A stretch of DNA of 64,000 nucleotides from Mucor racemosus (taxonomy: Eukaryota; Mucoromycota; Mucoromycetes; Mucorales; Mucoraceae): contig JAPEHQ010000013.1 of assembly GCA_027405735.1 (NCBI GenBank), forward strand, positions 806,001 through 870,000, given 5' to 3'. A model generated the notes under the pieces. The model was not told the origin of the DNA. It saw only the letters and a list, made by a program, of their open reading frames with translations, and did no database searches. Positions 23,069-34,800 of the stretch are shown here, one piece after another; the stretch's first letter is position 1; each line of letters opens with the position of its first letter. Position numbers and translations under genes: made by a program.

Positions 23069-23686
23069 TATTGAATATGTGTGTGTGTGAAAGAAAGATA
23101 GAAAGAGAGGTGGGGGGAGCACAGGTTTTTATACTACAAGTAAAAAGATTTTAATTTTGTGATTTAAAGAATGACAAGAAAAATAGAAAGATCTTTTAAT
23201 GTAATAATTGTTTCCTTTTTATAAAGGCTTCTTTTTTTTTCTGGCTGCTGAGTCTTTCTGCATGTAGCACAACCAGCTCTTGATATGTTTACATGTGCCA
23301 ACTTTGATTGGGTAGATGCCAATCTTACACATCATAATTTCATGCATACAAAAAGAACATAATATCAATAGCAGATAAAAAGCCCCCCAAATTAAACAAT
23401 GAAATGCTTATCTCTCCTCCCCCCCATGTATAAAAAATTTGCATTAAAAAATAAGCTCATCCAAACCATATCCAATCATATGAAATCGATAAAAAGATGA
23501 GGCAGAGAATAAACAATCAATCAAAAAGAAAAAAACAAACAACATTTAGGCATTATTTATATTATAAAATAATAGTGCTCGTTTAAATAAACATTGAACA
23601 AATAAGCAAAAATAAAAGTATATATACTTATAAAATTCAGAGTTGTCGATTCGAGTCATTTAATATCAAACTATAACTTTATCATC
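23069..23686. promoter_or_regulatory. Divergent promoter region with TATA box of the subtilase gene
   Basis: 618 bp between two divergent starts. A TATAAAA at 23629-23635 lies 52 bases upstream of the subtilase ATG. On the minus side a CA/TG-rich leader precedes the start at 23068. No other element identified. Confidence 0.5.
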
Positions 23687-25130
23687 ATGCGTTTGCTATT
23701 TCAATTGGGTATTATTTCAGCTGTCATTTCATTGACATTTGGACAAATAGATGGGAATGAACCTACGCATATAATCAAGTTCAAGACTTCAGTATCTAAA
23801 GCAGCAGGCAAAGAGTTTATTTTATAACAAGTAAATTGTAGCCTATAAACTAATATATATCATCTGTACAATATAGCCAGCAGTGAATTGATGAATCACC
23901 ATCGCAACTTTTTATCTTCTGTGCGTAATTTGGTAGAAACTCAGGAAGCTATCGCCGCTACTGCGGTTGAAGAAACCATGGCATTGGATCATATTAACAT
24001 TGACCAAGACTTTGTAGCTGTTGCAGGAGTATTTTCTGATCATGCATTTTTAGATTACCTTTATCAGCAGGAATCTATTGATTACGTTGAACAAAATCAA
24101 GTTTATAAAACTACAAATTACCTTCCCAAGGAAAAACGTCAAAATGAATCTAGAAGAATCAATACTGTCAAATCAGCAAATTGGGGCCTAGCTAGAATCA
24201 ACCAACATGATAAAGGCGATTTAAATGAATATGATTATGATACAATGGGAGGGTAAGACAATTTTTACTAAAAGAAATATTCACATCATCTCACAAATTA
24301 CTCACAGTTCTGGCATTGATGTCTATGTATTGGATACTGGTGTTTATGCCGAGCATTTAGACTTTGGTGGTCGAGCCAGTCATTCTGCCAACATGATCAA
24401 GCACGAGGATGATACGGATATGGGAGGACACGGTAAGCATTGTATTCGCTCAAGGAAAAACCATTTTGGAGTTCTAATCAAAACAATTAAAGGTACGCAT
24501 GTCTCTGGTAAGATTATTGGATTAGAATACGGTGTAGCAAAAGGTGCTCAAGTCAAATCTGTAAAGATATTAAACAAAGTAGGCGATGGTTCGACCTCTA
24601 GTTTATTAAAAGGCATTGAACATGTTATTCAAACCGCAAATCCTGGTAAAAGTATCGTCAATCTATCTCTGAGTGGACCTAGATCAAGATTATTGGATGA
24701 AGCATTAAACTCTCTCGTATTGAAATACAACATCCCAGTTTTTGTTTCTGCAGGTAATGCTGGAACAGACGCCTGCTTTTTTTCTCCTTCATCCAATCCC
24801 AATGTATTTTCAGTTGGTGCTACCGATATCAACGATAAGGTACCCAAGTTTTCTGATGTTGGTGAATGTGTAGCTATTTATGCTCCTGGTGCTAGTATTG
24901 TCAGTTCTTATATTGGTGGAACTGATTCTTCTAAATCAATGGATGGTACTAGTATGGCAAGTCCTCATGTTGCTGGTGTTGCTGCAAATTTAATGAGTAA
25001 GAATAACTATGCTTCTGCTCAAGAAGTATATGATGCTATTAGGTTGATTGGAACCAGAGATAAAATTGAATTTGATTCTTCAAAGAGTTCAAGTCCTAAT
25101 AATAATTTGTTAGTTTTTAACCAAGTATAA
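23687..25130 (+). CDS. Secreted subtilisin-like serine protease (cerevisin/proteinase K type)
   Basis: Four exons: 23687-23807, 23877-24252, 24308-24432 and 24493-25130, giving 419 residues. Residues 1-19 are a signal peptide (hydrophobic, ending LTFGQ). An inhibitor-I9-type propeptide runs to about residue 155 (HIIKFK start, YVEQNQ near its end). The S8 catalytic triad is D175 (VLDTGV), H207 (GGHGTHVSG) and S361 (DGTSMASP), with the oxyanion Asn at 296 (SAGNAG); the D-H spacing of 32 equals that of subtilisin. The mature enzyme should be exported or vacuolar. Two splice oddities: the first intron appears to use a GC donor (CAG|GCAAAG), the alternative being GTTTAT with an acceptor at 23883; and the third intron (24433-24492) is 60 nt, in frame and stop-free, lying just after the codon of the catalytic His. 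Confidence 0.9.
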
Positions 25131-25377
25131 TGAAATAAAGACGAATTAATTTTTGTTTACATTCCATGTGTTAAATTTTGCAATATATCATTTCCCTCCC
25201 TCCCTCCTCCCCCACCCCCTTTTGTTGATTTTTTTTTCCCTTTTATTCTCCATGTATTTATATATAAATTAACCTCGCCTAGTTTATCAATCGTTTGATA
25301 TATATATATATATACATTTATATATTAAGTTGGATTTTTTTTCTTTCTTTTGTTTGTATCTTTTCAATCTTGTATCA
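25131..25377. other. Intergenic between subtilase and RING-SPRY genes
   Basis: C/T-rich tract (25190-25225) followed by a TATATA microsatellite at about 25300-25314, about 65 bases upstream of the next ATG. These look like promoter elements of the downstream gene. Confidence 0.4.
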
Positions 25378-27270
25378 ATGCATATAATCGAATATCCAGG
25401 TGTTCAATTAAGTTGGAAAAGAATATTAGCAATTGCTCATGATCAACCTGATCCTATTGTAGCAAAAGATATTTTACAAGATGAAAACGAAGATGTAAAT
25501 GAACAAGAACAAACTACTTTTAATAGAATGCAATGTATGAATAAAGCATTACAGAACATTTATACTATTACTAGCCAAGGTATATTGTAAAATTCACTAC
25601 CAAATAAAGAAATACTTACATTCATGCAAGATCATGGTTACATTGCATTTATGGTAACCATGGCAACAGAATTAAAGCACACATGCCCAACTTCCATAGC
25701 ATTTCTCAAACATGTTATTGATTTCTCTGAAATTCCCACAAAGCAAACACTTCTACATGTCACAGGAGCATTGTTAAACAAAGTTACGACCAAACAAACA
25801 AAAATTAATGCAACCATCATATGGTCCATGTTGGCACAAAAATTTGCTGGAAGTTTGGCTGAATCCATGTGGACAGATGATTTAGGAAATATGTTGATTC
25901 AATGTTTACATGACGGCAATAACATTTATTCACTTTTGGCTATCGAAAGTTTTGCATTGACAGGAAGTTTAAAGAGATGTTTGATGGATCAATTTGGTAT
26001 TGCATGTGTATTACAACAGTTACTGTATAAAGTAGATAAAAACATGTGCTTATCGCCTTTACTATCATTTGCTTCTATTAATACTGATTCACCTAATCTT
26101 ACCCTGGTTTCAATCAAGAACCATATAAGAATATACAAAGAATTAAAATCGGCTTTCAAATCGTGTAAATCGAAATTAGCAAAAAAGAGAAAATCATTCA
26201 GAAAATCACAAAATTGGAATTACAAGACTTTGCCTAATGAGGAGCAGCAGGAGCAACAGCAGCATCAGCAGCAATTTACTGTACAAACATACCAAGAAGA
26301 AAATCCCTTGGTATTTTTAGACCTAAGACAATTGCATTTTTGTTTAGGCTGGTCATTAAACAATGTATTTATCAAGGTAAATAATTGTTTACATATTAAT
26401 ATCCATGTATTAATTTATTTAAAAAAAGCCAAACAAGAATACAACAATACCGCAACAAAAAACATTTTTGAAATCCATTGACGAAAACAGCCATTGTAAA
26501 TTCAGTGCAGATCATTTAGAGGTTCGCAATGATACATTCTTTTTTGAGTCAGTACGTGCAACAACCGGCATTTCGTCAAGAACAGGCAAATGGTATTATG
26601 AAGTAATATTGTTAACTGACGGCATTATACAAATTGGATGGGGAACCAAAAAATGCTTATTATCGTCTCAAGATGGAAGTGGCATTGGAGATGATGCTCA
26701 TGGTTTTGCATTTGATACACATCGATGTGCTGTTTGGGCAGCTGGTGATTTACATTTACCTTCTGCTAATACTTTACCCAAATGTAAAGCAGGTGATGTA
26801 TTGGGATGTTTATTGGATTTAAATCAAGATTATTGCACGTTTTTTATCAACGGACAAGATTATGGATTTGGTATAAATATCACTAAATCAACAATGCCAT
26901 TTTATCCTACCATCAGCTTAACGGGACATCAGCATGTAGTGGCTAATTTTGGAGATCAATCATGGTATTATAGTATCGATGGTGCCAAGGCTGTAAATGA
27001 ATCCGCCACAACAGAAGAAACGAAAAGCCAAAAGCAGCATATCATTACAACAGTAGACGATGGCGAATCAGTATGCAATATATGCTATTCTGAACCAATC
27101 AGCACAAAATTGTTTCCATGTGAGCATGATGGATTTGGAGAAAATTGTGCTCAAACATTTGAATCTTGGTAAATCGTCTGTTATGTATATACTTGAACAA
27201 TGTTTAATTGAATGTGAATTATTTTAGCCCATTTTGTAGATCTATCATTGAGAAAATACTTGTAAAATAG
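25378..27270 (+). CDS. RING-SPRY protein (RSPRY1-like), incomplete RING
   Basis: Exons 25378-25579, 25631-26376, 26429-27168 and 27228-27270, giving 576 residues (acceptor at 26429 or 26438, both in frame). Residues 1-316 are helical, resembling an armadillo-like N-terminal region; a Lys-rich then Gln-rich stretch lies at about 250-285. A SPRY domain occupies about 345-500 (ESVRATTGISSRTGKWYYEV, QIGWGTKK, GIGDDAHGFAFD, LGCLLDLNQD). The C-terminal RING has C532, C535, C547, H549, C556, C563 and C566. The fifth ligand, expected near 553, is Gly (CEHDGFGENC), where RSPRY1 has Cys. The order SPRY then C-terminal RING is that of animal RSPRY1, a probable E3 ligase. Whether this RING still folds and recruits an E2 is uncertain. 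The first ATG in frame is 25378; earlier codons are non-ATG. Confidence 0.85.
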
Positions 27271-28201
27271 AATAGCTGATGATTATTGTAAGTGTAATCA
27301 TAATTGGTAATAATCCTTTGCTTTGTTTATCAAAAACAATTTCAAGTGTAACGTTCAACCAAGTTGATTTTTTGTGTTATCTCTTGGTTATTATTATATT
27401 TTTTATGTGTATACAGAATGAAAGAAGAAAACCAATCATGAAATGAAGCACTATTATAATGTGTGTAATAAAAATGACATGCAATGTACAATGTAAAAAA
27501 AAGATAATCCTATTTTACGGTAATTTTCTTGCGGTGAGTTTGGCTGACAAATACTGAGCAAATCAAGTTTGATAATACAAGAAAATACTCACATATCTAA
27601 TTTAAGTATATACTCTATGATTAACAAGTTTCCTTCATTGGTCATACACCGCTATATATATATATTCAACTATCATAAAATACTACTAGGTTGATGTGTG
27701 GGGTATTAAATTATTTGGATCACTTGAGACACATGACCTAAAAGCATCAAATTAAGATATACAAAAAAAGCGATTAGATATTAAACCCTAAAATCCTAAA
27801 TTAGCATGGTAAAGTAGATGGTTTAACCAATAAAACCAGCTTGATGACAAATGTCTACTACATCTCACGCCAAATCATTGTTTGAGTATTATCAAAAATC
27901 AACGTTTTGCTATTCATCATCCGACAATAAATATTGTATGGATGTTGTCGTGGGAGATAAGATAGTTAATTCTATATCATTTTGTACACAGACGCACAAA
28001 AGTATAGCATTGTGTAGAGTTCGTAAGAAAAACAGACGTATCCTGTCATGTATAAATACCTTGGTTAATTTGGTGTTTCCCCCCTTTTTTTTTTGTTTCT
28101 CTTCACTGCTTCAAATAAACCCAAATTTAAGAAAATTAATACAACTACTTATCACTACATTTATTTTCTCCAATTTCAAGTCCCATAAACAAATTTACTA
28201 A
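27271..28201. other. Intergenic, permease promoter
   Basis: No gene is supported; a 116-codon plus-strand frame at 27851-28201 has no motif and overlaps promoter-like sequence. A TATAAATA at 28052-28059 lies 150 bases upstream of the permease ATG, followed by a C/T-rich tract at 28077-28105, a common arrangement before highly expressed fungal genes. Confidence 0.4.
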
Positions 28202-30063
28202 ATGGTTGGATCTGAAAAAGTTGTTATCGAAAGTGAAAAAATTACTGCACAACAAATTGAACATGGTGAAGCAAACACTGAATTAAATGCTGATGAACTT
28301 TTGCTTCAACAATTAGGTTACAAGCAGGTATTTTATCTTATATATATATATATATATAGACCAAAAACTAAATGGATCCATAACTCACACATAATAGGAT
28401 TTGAACCGTTCCATCTCCGCATTCTCTAATTTTGCTATTGCATTTTCATGCTGTTCTGTTCTCTCTGGTTTAACTCCAATGTGGGGTGATGCCATGATTG
28501 ATGCTGGTTCTATGGGTGTAATTTGGGGCTGGGTCCTCGTATCAATCTTTACATTCCTTGTTGCCCTTTCCTTGGCCGAGATTTGTAGTGCTTATCCTAC
28601 AACTGGTGGTCTTTACTTTTGGGTATCTCGTCTTGCAACTGCTGATTGGGTTCCACTCGCCTGTTGGGTTACTGGTTGGTGTAACTGGATTGGTTTATGC
28701 TGTAAGTAATATCTATTGTACTTTATATACTCACATGCTCACAGTGTTTCTATAGTTGGTATATCCTCAGTTGATTTGGGTTTATCTCAATTCATTGCTG
28801 GTGTAGTTTCAGTTTGGTATGTTGCATATTGTATAACAACATAACATGCACATTTTTCTCACACATTTTTCCTTTTTTAGGGATCCTGAGGGTGAACCTC
28901 TTTCTGTCTATGCTCAATATGGTATCTTTGTTGGTATTCTTATTATTCATGGTATTATCAATTCAGTAGCTGTTAGCTGGAATGGTTTTATGAATCAAGG
29001 AGCCTGTAAGCATTCAGAAAATATATAACATCAATATAAGCTAATGCTAACATTTACAATAGTCTTTGCTAATATGCTTGGTATCGCTTTCATTGTCATT
29101 GTTGGTCTTGCTCTTACTAAGCCTTTAGCCTCTGGTGATTTCGTTTTTACTCAATTTTACAATGGCTCTGGCTTTGCTAGTAATGGCTTTGCCTTTTTGT
29201 TGGTTATTCTTCAATCACAATATACTCTTTCTGGTTATGACAGTGCTGCACACATGTCAGAAGAGACCAAAAACTCACAAAGCGGTTCTCCATTTGGTAT
29301 TCTTATGTCCGTTGCTGCAAATGCCGTTTCTGGTTTTGTTTTCTTGATTGCTATTAGTTTTATGGTTACTGATTTCGATCGTCAAATTCTCAGCGAAGAT
29401 GCTATTCAACCTCAAATGGTTCAAGTCTTTTACGATGGTGTTGGTCCCGCTTGGACTATGGTTTTCTTGATCTTTGTCATGATCAGTATCTTCTTTTGTG
29501 GTTCTGCCTTGTTATTGGGTAGTTCTCGTATGGTTTATGCCTTTGCTCGTGATGGTGCTATGCCATTCTCCAAGACATTACATACCTTAAACCCCAAGAC
29601 TCAAAGTCCTGTCAATGCTGTTTGGATGAATGTACTCGTTGCTGGTGTTGTTGGTATCCTTTATATGATTAACAGTACTGCCTATGAAGCCATTGTCTCT
29701 GTCAACACCATTGGTTCTCAAATGTCTTATTTGGTCCCTATTCTCCTTCGTGTCACTACATCTCGTACAAAGTTCGTTCCTGGTCCTTTCAGTTTGGGTA
29801 AATTCAGTATTGCCTGTGGTATCATTTCTAGCTGTTGGCTCATCTTTACTTGTGCCTTGTTTATCACTCCTACTGAAGCCCCCATTACTGCTGATAATAT
29901 GAATTATGCTATCGTTCCTTTTGCTGCCATTATGATTTGCTCAATGACTTACTTTTACTTCTGGGGCCGTAAATGGTTTACTGGTCCTGTTCGTATTATT
30001 GATGGTCAAGAAGTTATTCTTGACGATGAGTCCATTAACTCTGACACTCAAGTTAAGGCTTAA
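28202..30063 (+). CDS. APC-superfamily amino acid/choline permease
   Basis: Five exons: 28202-28327, 28398-28701, 28756-28816, 28881-29005 and 29063-30063; 538 residues. A 40-residue acidic cytosolic N-terminus is followed by about 12 hydrophobic segments. The first segments show FAIAFSCCSVLSG, GWVLVSIFTFLVALSLAEI and CSAYPTTGGLYFW, which are the TM1-TM3 motifs of the fungal amino-acid/choline transporter subfamily (UGA4, HNM1, BAT-type) in the APC superfamily. The later SGYDSAAHMSEET motif and GSSRMVYAFARDGAMPFS are also typical of that family. It should be a plasma or vacuolar membrane proton-coupled or exchange permease for GABA, choline or another amino acid; the substrate cannot be read from the sequence. 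Codon use is less AT-biased than in neighbours (many GGT, GTC, ATC), suggesting high expression. Confidence 0.9.
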
Positions 30064-30679
30064 TTATATTTTTAAAATACTATTTATTACACATAGCTCA
30101 ATCTAAATAATTACTATAATATGTATATATATAATCCCAATAATCTCATTCATTAGCTATCTCAAATAAACTCTATATCTATTCATTTTTAATTAACTGT
30201 ACCTAGTTGAGCAGTTAATTACTGTCTTTATTTCCTATATAATTGCACGTTTTTTGCTGTATCTTTCTACTTATCATAAGAAAAGATGTGTGTATTTTGA
30301 TTTCTGATATGTCAAAATCAGTCAAGACTATCCCTCTTACACTGTGAAAAACATATGACCTAGCTAAATTGTCCTATCTGCTCCTCAGATAATTTATACT
30401 TCACGAAACACTCGAAAACAGATAAAATTTGTCGGTTTTCGCCCTTTTATTTAGTTTCAATTTTTATTAGAATTGATATTTAAGAGAAATCCTAGTATAA
30501 ATATCTTCAGGAAACGAGATCTAATGGCTCTTGGTTCCCTTTTCATTTTAAAATAACAACCCTACGTTTTGCGATTGAATCACTTACTAGTTTATATATC
30601 ACCCTTTATAAAAATAAGATCTATTATCTAAATAACTCTAAAAATCACTACTTTTACACAAAAAACGGAGGTCCGACTT
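30064..30679. other. Intergenic between permease and repeat block
   Basis: AT-rich 3' flank of the permease gene followed by unassigned sequence. Nothing recognisable. Confidence 0.35.
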
Positions 30680-31944
30680 ATCATCCCTCCCCAACTTTTT
30701 TTTTCACTAAATAACACCAAGAAAAAATTATATGCCAATGTACCTGAGATGCTCACCTGTAATCCAAAAACAAGTATCCAAAAATATCCTACTTTTTGCA
30801 ATTGGTATTAATTTTTCAGTGCTAAGGTTTCAGATTTTTTACGCGTATTTCACTGCTAAAGGATTGAAAACTTTGAGGCTTCATATCTCCAGAAAAAATT
30901 AAGCTATACTAACACTTTTTAATAATAAAACTTGCTTGTTTTAAAGTGCCCTATAGCATATTTGAATATAAAAAAATTCTGAGCACCTTTATTTTTTTTC
31001 ATTTTTTTTTGACATTTCTATAGTAGGTTTCAAAATATTGGTTAAATTGAGCAACATTTTTTTTACATTCATTTCATTAGGCTCGTTAAGCTCTCTCGGA
31101 TCCAATTTAGATTTTTTCAAAATATTGATTTTTCGTGGAGATATCCTCAAAAATGTGTACAAAAAGGTACCTCCATTTCTAGCTTCCATTTTTCCCTTAT
31201 ATACCCTCATCCCAAATTCTGAATCTGAAAAAAAAATGGACAAAAATGTTGTTTTCTCTACCAAAAATGCAGCTAGAAAACTTTGCAATAGCTCAATCGA
31301 TAGATAATAGTTTTGCGCATTATTTAAAGTGACTATATTCTAAATATGTTTATAAAAAGTGATGTGTATCTTCAAAAAACTTCCAAAATTTCAATTGCAT
31401 TTTACGCAAGATTTAATGTGAAATGTTTATCTGAATTTTATTTATATGGATGCAGAATTCAAAACTGTATAAAAACCATTTAATACTCTTGGTCGACTTA
31501 CTTTGCAGTTCATGAACATTTAAACGATTTTGTTTTTTTCATCATTTTTCGTCCATTTTTTAAAATAAATTTTGGAACCCAGTTATCATAAGCTGTAAGC
31601 TGTGATATCGACTATTATTTTGATTATCTCGATGAAAAATCAATATTTTTGGCTGAAACAAAAAATACAGAGTAGCAATCGATTAGATCTATATTGTGAA
31701 TACAGAAATTAAGCCTTGGATAATGAGTTTTAAGTTTTACAAAATAATAAACTAATGTTTACAACTGCAGAAAACAAAGAAAAAAACCTCATCCTTGTGA
31801 ATATTGATCCAATTAATTTCCAATTATACATGATGATAGATTCACATATATCCTGCATAAAAATTTATATCTCTACTCTCACAGGTCACTGTGAATTGAG
31901 GAAACCATCAGCTAAACATAATATTTCTGTCCAATAAAACCACG
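30680..31944 (-). repeat. Repeat family A body, copy A3
   Basis: Same order and orientation as copy A1, over 90 percent similar by eye. Its minus-strand frame at 30989-31288 (99 codons) is one of the two longest versions of the shared short open frame. It adjoins the interrupted LTR to its right. Confidence 0.75.
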
Positions 31945-33441
31945 TGTTGTGTCGTATATTTTCATGTTTGATAAATAATACTTAAAAAAGAATATAATTA
32001 AAAGAGAATGAGTAATAAATAATTTCTTTAGCTGTATGATAAAAACAAGATATCGTTTATTTAGATATATATAAAAGTATGGCCTTTTACTGTATATTGA
32101 TTTGACATTAAGATCCTGAGATATAATTTAAGGCACTATTGAACCATTAGATCTGTTTGATAGTAATCTGTCGATTGAAATGGATCAATCATAATTTAAC
32201 CGTTCTTGCAGAGCTTATGAATTGCCTTGTTTCAATGCTGCGCTAAATGTGCTTGGATGTTGATTTGATAGCTACTTGATTAATTAATTGCTGGGATGAA
32301 TTAATATGGTATCTGTTTATGATTTAGGACATAGACTACACTGAGTACATTTATTACTAGTAGAAGTAATCAAAGGGTTATTTAGACATGATTCTTAGCA
32401 TAGAATGATGAGTATGAGTAGCACTTAAGTATGAGGAGGTGATAATGATGTATTGCAATTTTATTTCATTTAGTTATGCTAGTTACTACATTTAGTCTAT
32501 GATAAAATGGTATTAGCCTGAGATCCTGAAGTTGAGCCAATCATGCATGAATTCATTCCTGGGAATGGAATTCAGCTATTCCATTTGTATAGACATTCAC
32601 TGTCTAAAGTTAATCAAGAAGCATGTATGTCCTATATACTTAACTTGGTCGTATCCTACTAAACTTGCTCTGGCCAATCTATTATATCATCATGATGTTG
32701 TAATCTGATGTATCATTCTTAAACCGGATCATGTCAAATCCAAAAAAGTAAACAATAACAGATCCGGAACCGGAAGTTCCTTAATTAAATATTAACTATA
32801 CAATGCTCCTAAAAGCATGGTATAGAAGCATGGTATAGAAGCATGGTGTAAAGCATGATACACCAGTGCGATATTCCAACATGATATACCAACATAACAC
32901 ATTACTATTAATAAATAATATCTAAACTACCTTATCACATCATTAATTCCCCAAATCAAATAGTATATAAACCCTATTAATTTCATTCCAATAAACGATA
33001 TCTCTTTACTTGATTAAATTTCTAATTTTATTTAACCTAAACATATTTTGATAAATCATAATCAACTAGTTTCCTCAAAACTATGAAATTATTCTTTCAT
33101 ACATTCTGTATTGTAGAATCTATATCCGCGCTTCCAAAACATATAAATACCCTAAATACTGATATCGTTCGAGATGGATTATTATCTTTTTACCTACAAT
33201 ATACTCAATAAATATATCTAGTTTTAACTTTATTTTCTAGTTATTCATTGTGTATATTAAAATAGTATCATAATTGAGGTCCAAGCGTTCTAGGTAATTA
33301 CTGGATTAAACTTGGTACGCTAGAAGTTTTTTGTATCCGATATCAGGACTTTGCACTTCAATGCATGTCGTAATCAATAGATTGTAAGATGTATTGATAC
33401 TGTAGAAGGTGATAACATATGGAACTTGGTGGAACACAACA
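31945..33441 (-). mobile_element. Family A LTR (copy A3), split by a nested insertion
   Basis: Starts TGTTGTGTCG at 31945 and ends ACAACA at 33441 as in copy A1. Removing a 951-bp insertion with its duplicated target (32314-33269) leaves about 541 bp, matching the 539-544 bp of the other two LTRs. Confidence 0.7.
32314..33264 (+). mobile_element. Nested insertion, probable solo LTR with 5-bp target duplication
   Basis: 951 bp flanked on both sides by GTATC (32309-32313 and 33265-33269), placed where copies A1 and A2 are uninterrupted. It starts TGTTTATG and has TATATAAACC followed by CAATAAACG in its last third, an LTR-like promoter and poly(A) arrangement. It contains three GCATGGTATAGAA-type tandem copies around 32815-32850. 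The end (AAATA) is not the canonical CA, so the exact boundary is tentative. No coding capacity. Confidence 0.55.
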
Positions 33442-33978
33442 TAGTATATGGTTCATATTTTTGCCAATAGTCGCTCTTCCAAAAAAAGCCGAACAATCGC
33501 CGGAAGCGGCCATCGAATGATATTTCCAAGCTTTAAATTTCTAGAAAAAACCACCGGACAGCCCGGACGCGGTTTTTTTAAATATTCCAAGCAGTTATAA
33601 GATGTGTTTTGGTGATACCCAAATTTCCCAATATGTTACTTCAAAATTGATCACAAACATTAAGGACCAGATCATCATCATATTTAAGCTTTAATCCATT
33701 ATAAATTATCCCCACTCTCTCCCTCTTTCTATATATTTTATACAACATTAATAACAACAATTATAATTGGTAAAATACTATATAACTTGCAATGTCATTC
33801 TTAAACTTATTAACATCCATAAAGTTGGTTCATTTATTTATCTAGAAACAGTCTTAATTTATATTCTAAGTTTACTGCCTCAGAAAAGATGCAGGTATCG
33901 AAATTTCATACAAAAAGTAAGGTTCGACTGTATTACTATTAATTGTTCAAAGGCTTATTTTAAGTAAAACATAAATAC
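33442..33978. other. Unassigned sequence between repeats
   Basis: Locally GC-richer patch at 33475-33590 (AATCGCCGGAAGCGGCC and a CCGGACAGCCCGGACG stretch) that looks like a mobile-element relic; the rest is AT-rich without features. Confidence 0.3.
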
Positions 33979-34342
33979 TGTTGCATCCACAGATCTGGGT
34001 GCATTCCTTGGTTAAGGTTACGACACAGTTTGATATGTTAAGTTCTACATTGCTGCGTATTATGTTATGAAGCTCCGTGTATGCAGGAATATGGAACTAG
34101 TGTGTTTCACCTAGATTTGATTGGATATATGTATATATATAAATAGACTCATTTAAACAGGTCATATAATTAGAGAATGTGAATATAAAAGAAGATGGTT
34201 CGATCTTATAATAAAGTTCTTTAGTTTTAGTGTGCTCTTTCATTTTATAACAGTTTTCCTTTATTTTTATTAAATGATTTAGTACATATTTTAGCTTTGA
34301 GATTGATATAATCTCTTGGCGTAACAAATACAACCTACAACA
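33979..34342 (+). mobile_element. LTR next to repeat family B (copy B1)
   Basis: 364 bp with TGTTG at the left and CAACA at the right end. Contains a TATATATATAAA run, then GAATATAAAAGAAG and AATAAAG in order, as in an LTR. Its first 240 bp are repeated at 53774-54019. No 5-bp direct repeat flanks it, so it is either part of a longer element or a recombined solo LTR. The unrelated LTR of family A has the same terminal pentanucleotides. Confidence 0.6.
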
Positions 34343-34449
34343 TTATTAGCCTAATAACGGATTTAACTTGAAAAGTATAAAATGATATAACCGGATTCAA
34401 AAAAAATTCATAAAATCACAAATTTAAAGGATTTATATATAGAAACCAC

Positions 34450-34800
34450 TACGGCCGACCTGTGCTGCACAAGATGATTTCGTTGTGCCCAGGTGGGCTG
34501 CACACTATAGCCTGAGCTGTTGTGCCCACTGAATATTATGATGATGGATAATAAAAAGATAACAAAATGCACATGGGTGCAACAAAGGAAACGGCACACG
34601 AGCATAACAAAAAGCCTGTATGTGTAGAATTATAGATTCTGTCTATATGCATGACTTTAATCCCATGTGTGCATAATAGTAGAATTGCCCATAAGCATAT
34701 CATTATCTCTATTTGTGCATAATAATAAAATCTGACCATGAGAATAATGGTCTGATTGTATACGCGCAAATTGGTTTATACATGAGCATCGTTCTGTTCT
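34450..34800. repeat. Degenerate TGTGCAT-type subrepeats at the start of family B
   Basis: Variants of CCCATGTGTGCATAATAG recur roughly every 30-45 bases, in both this copy and at 54960-55290 and 60530-60750. Subterminal repeats of this kind are common in DNA transposons and serve as transposase binding sites; that role here is inference. Confidence 0.4.

Noticed and set aside
27851..28201. 116-codon open frame upstream of the permease
   Set aside because: It runs through the TATA box and the pyrimidine-rich leader of the permease gene, has no motif and stops right at the permease start.
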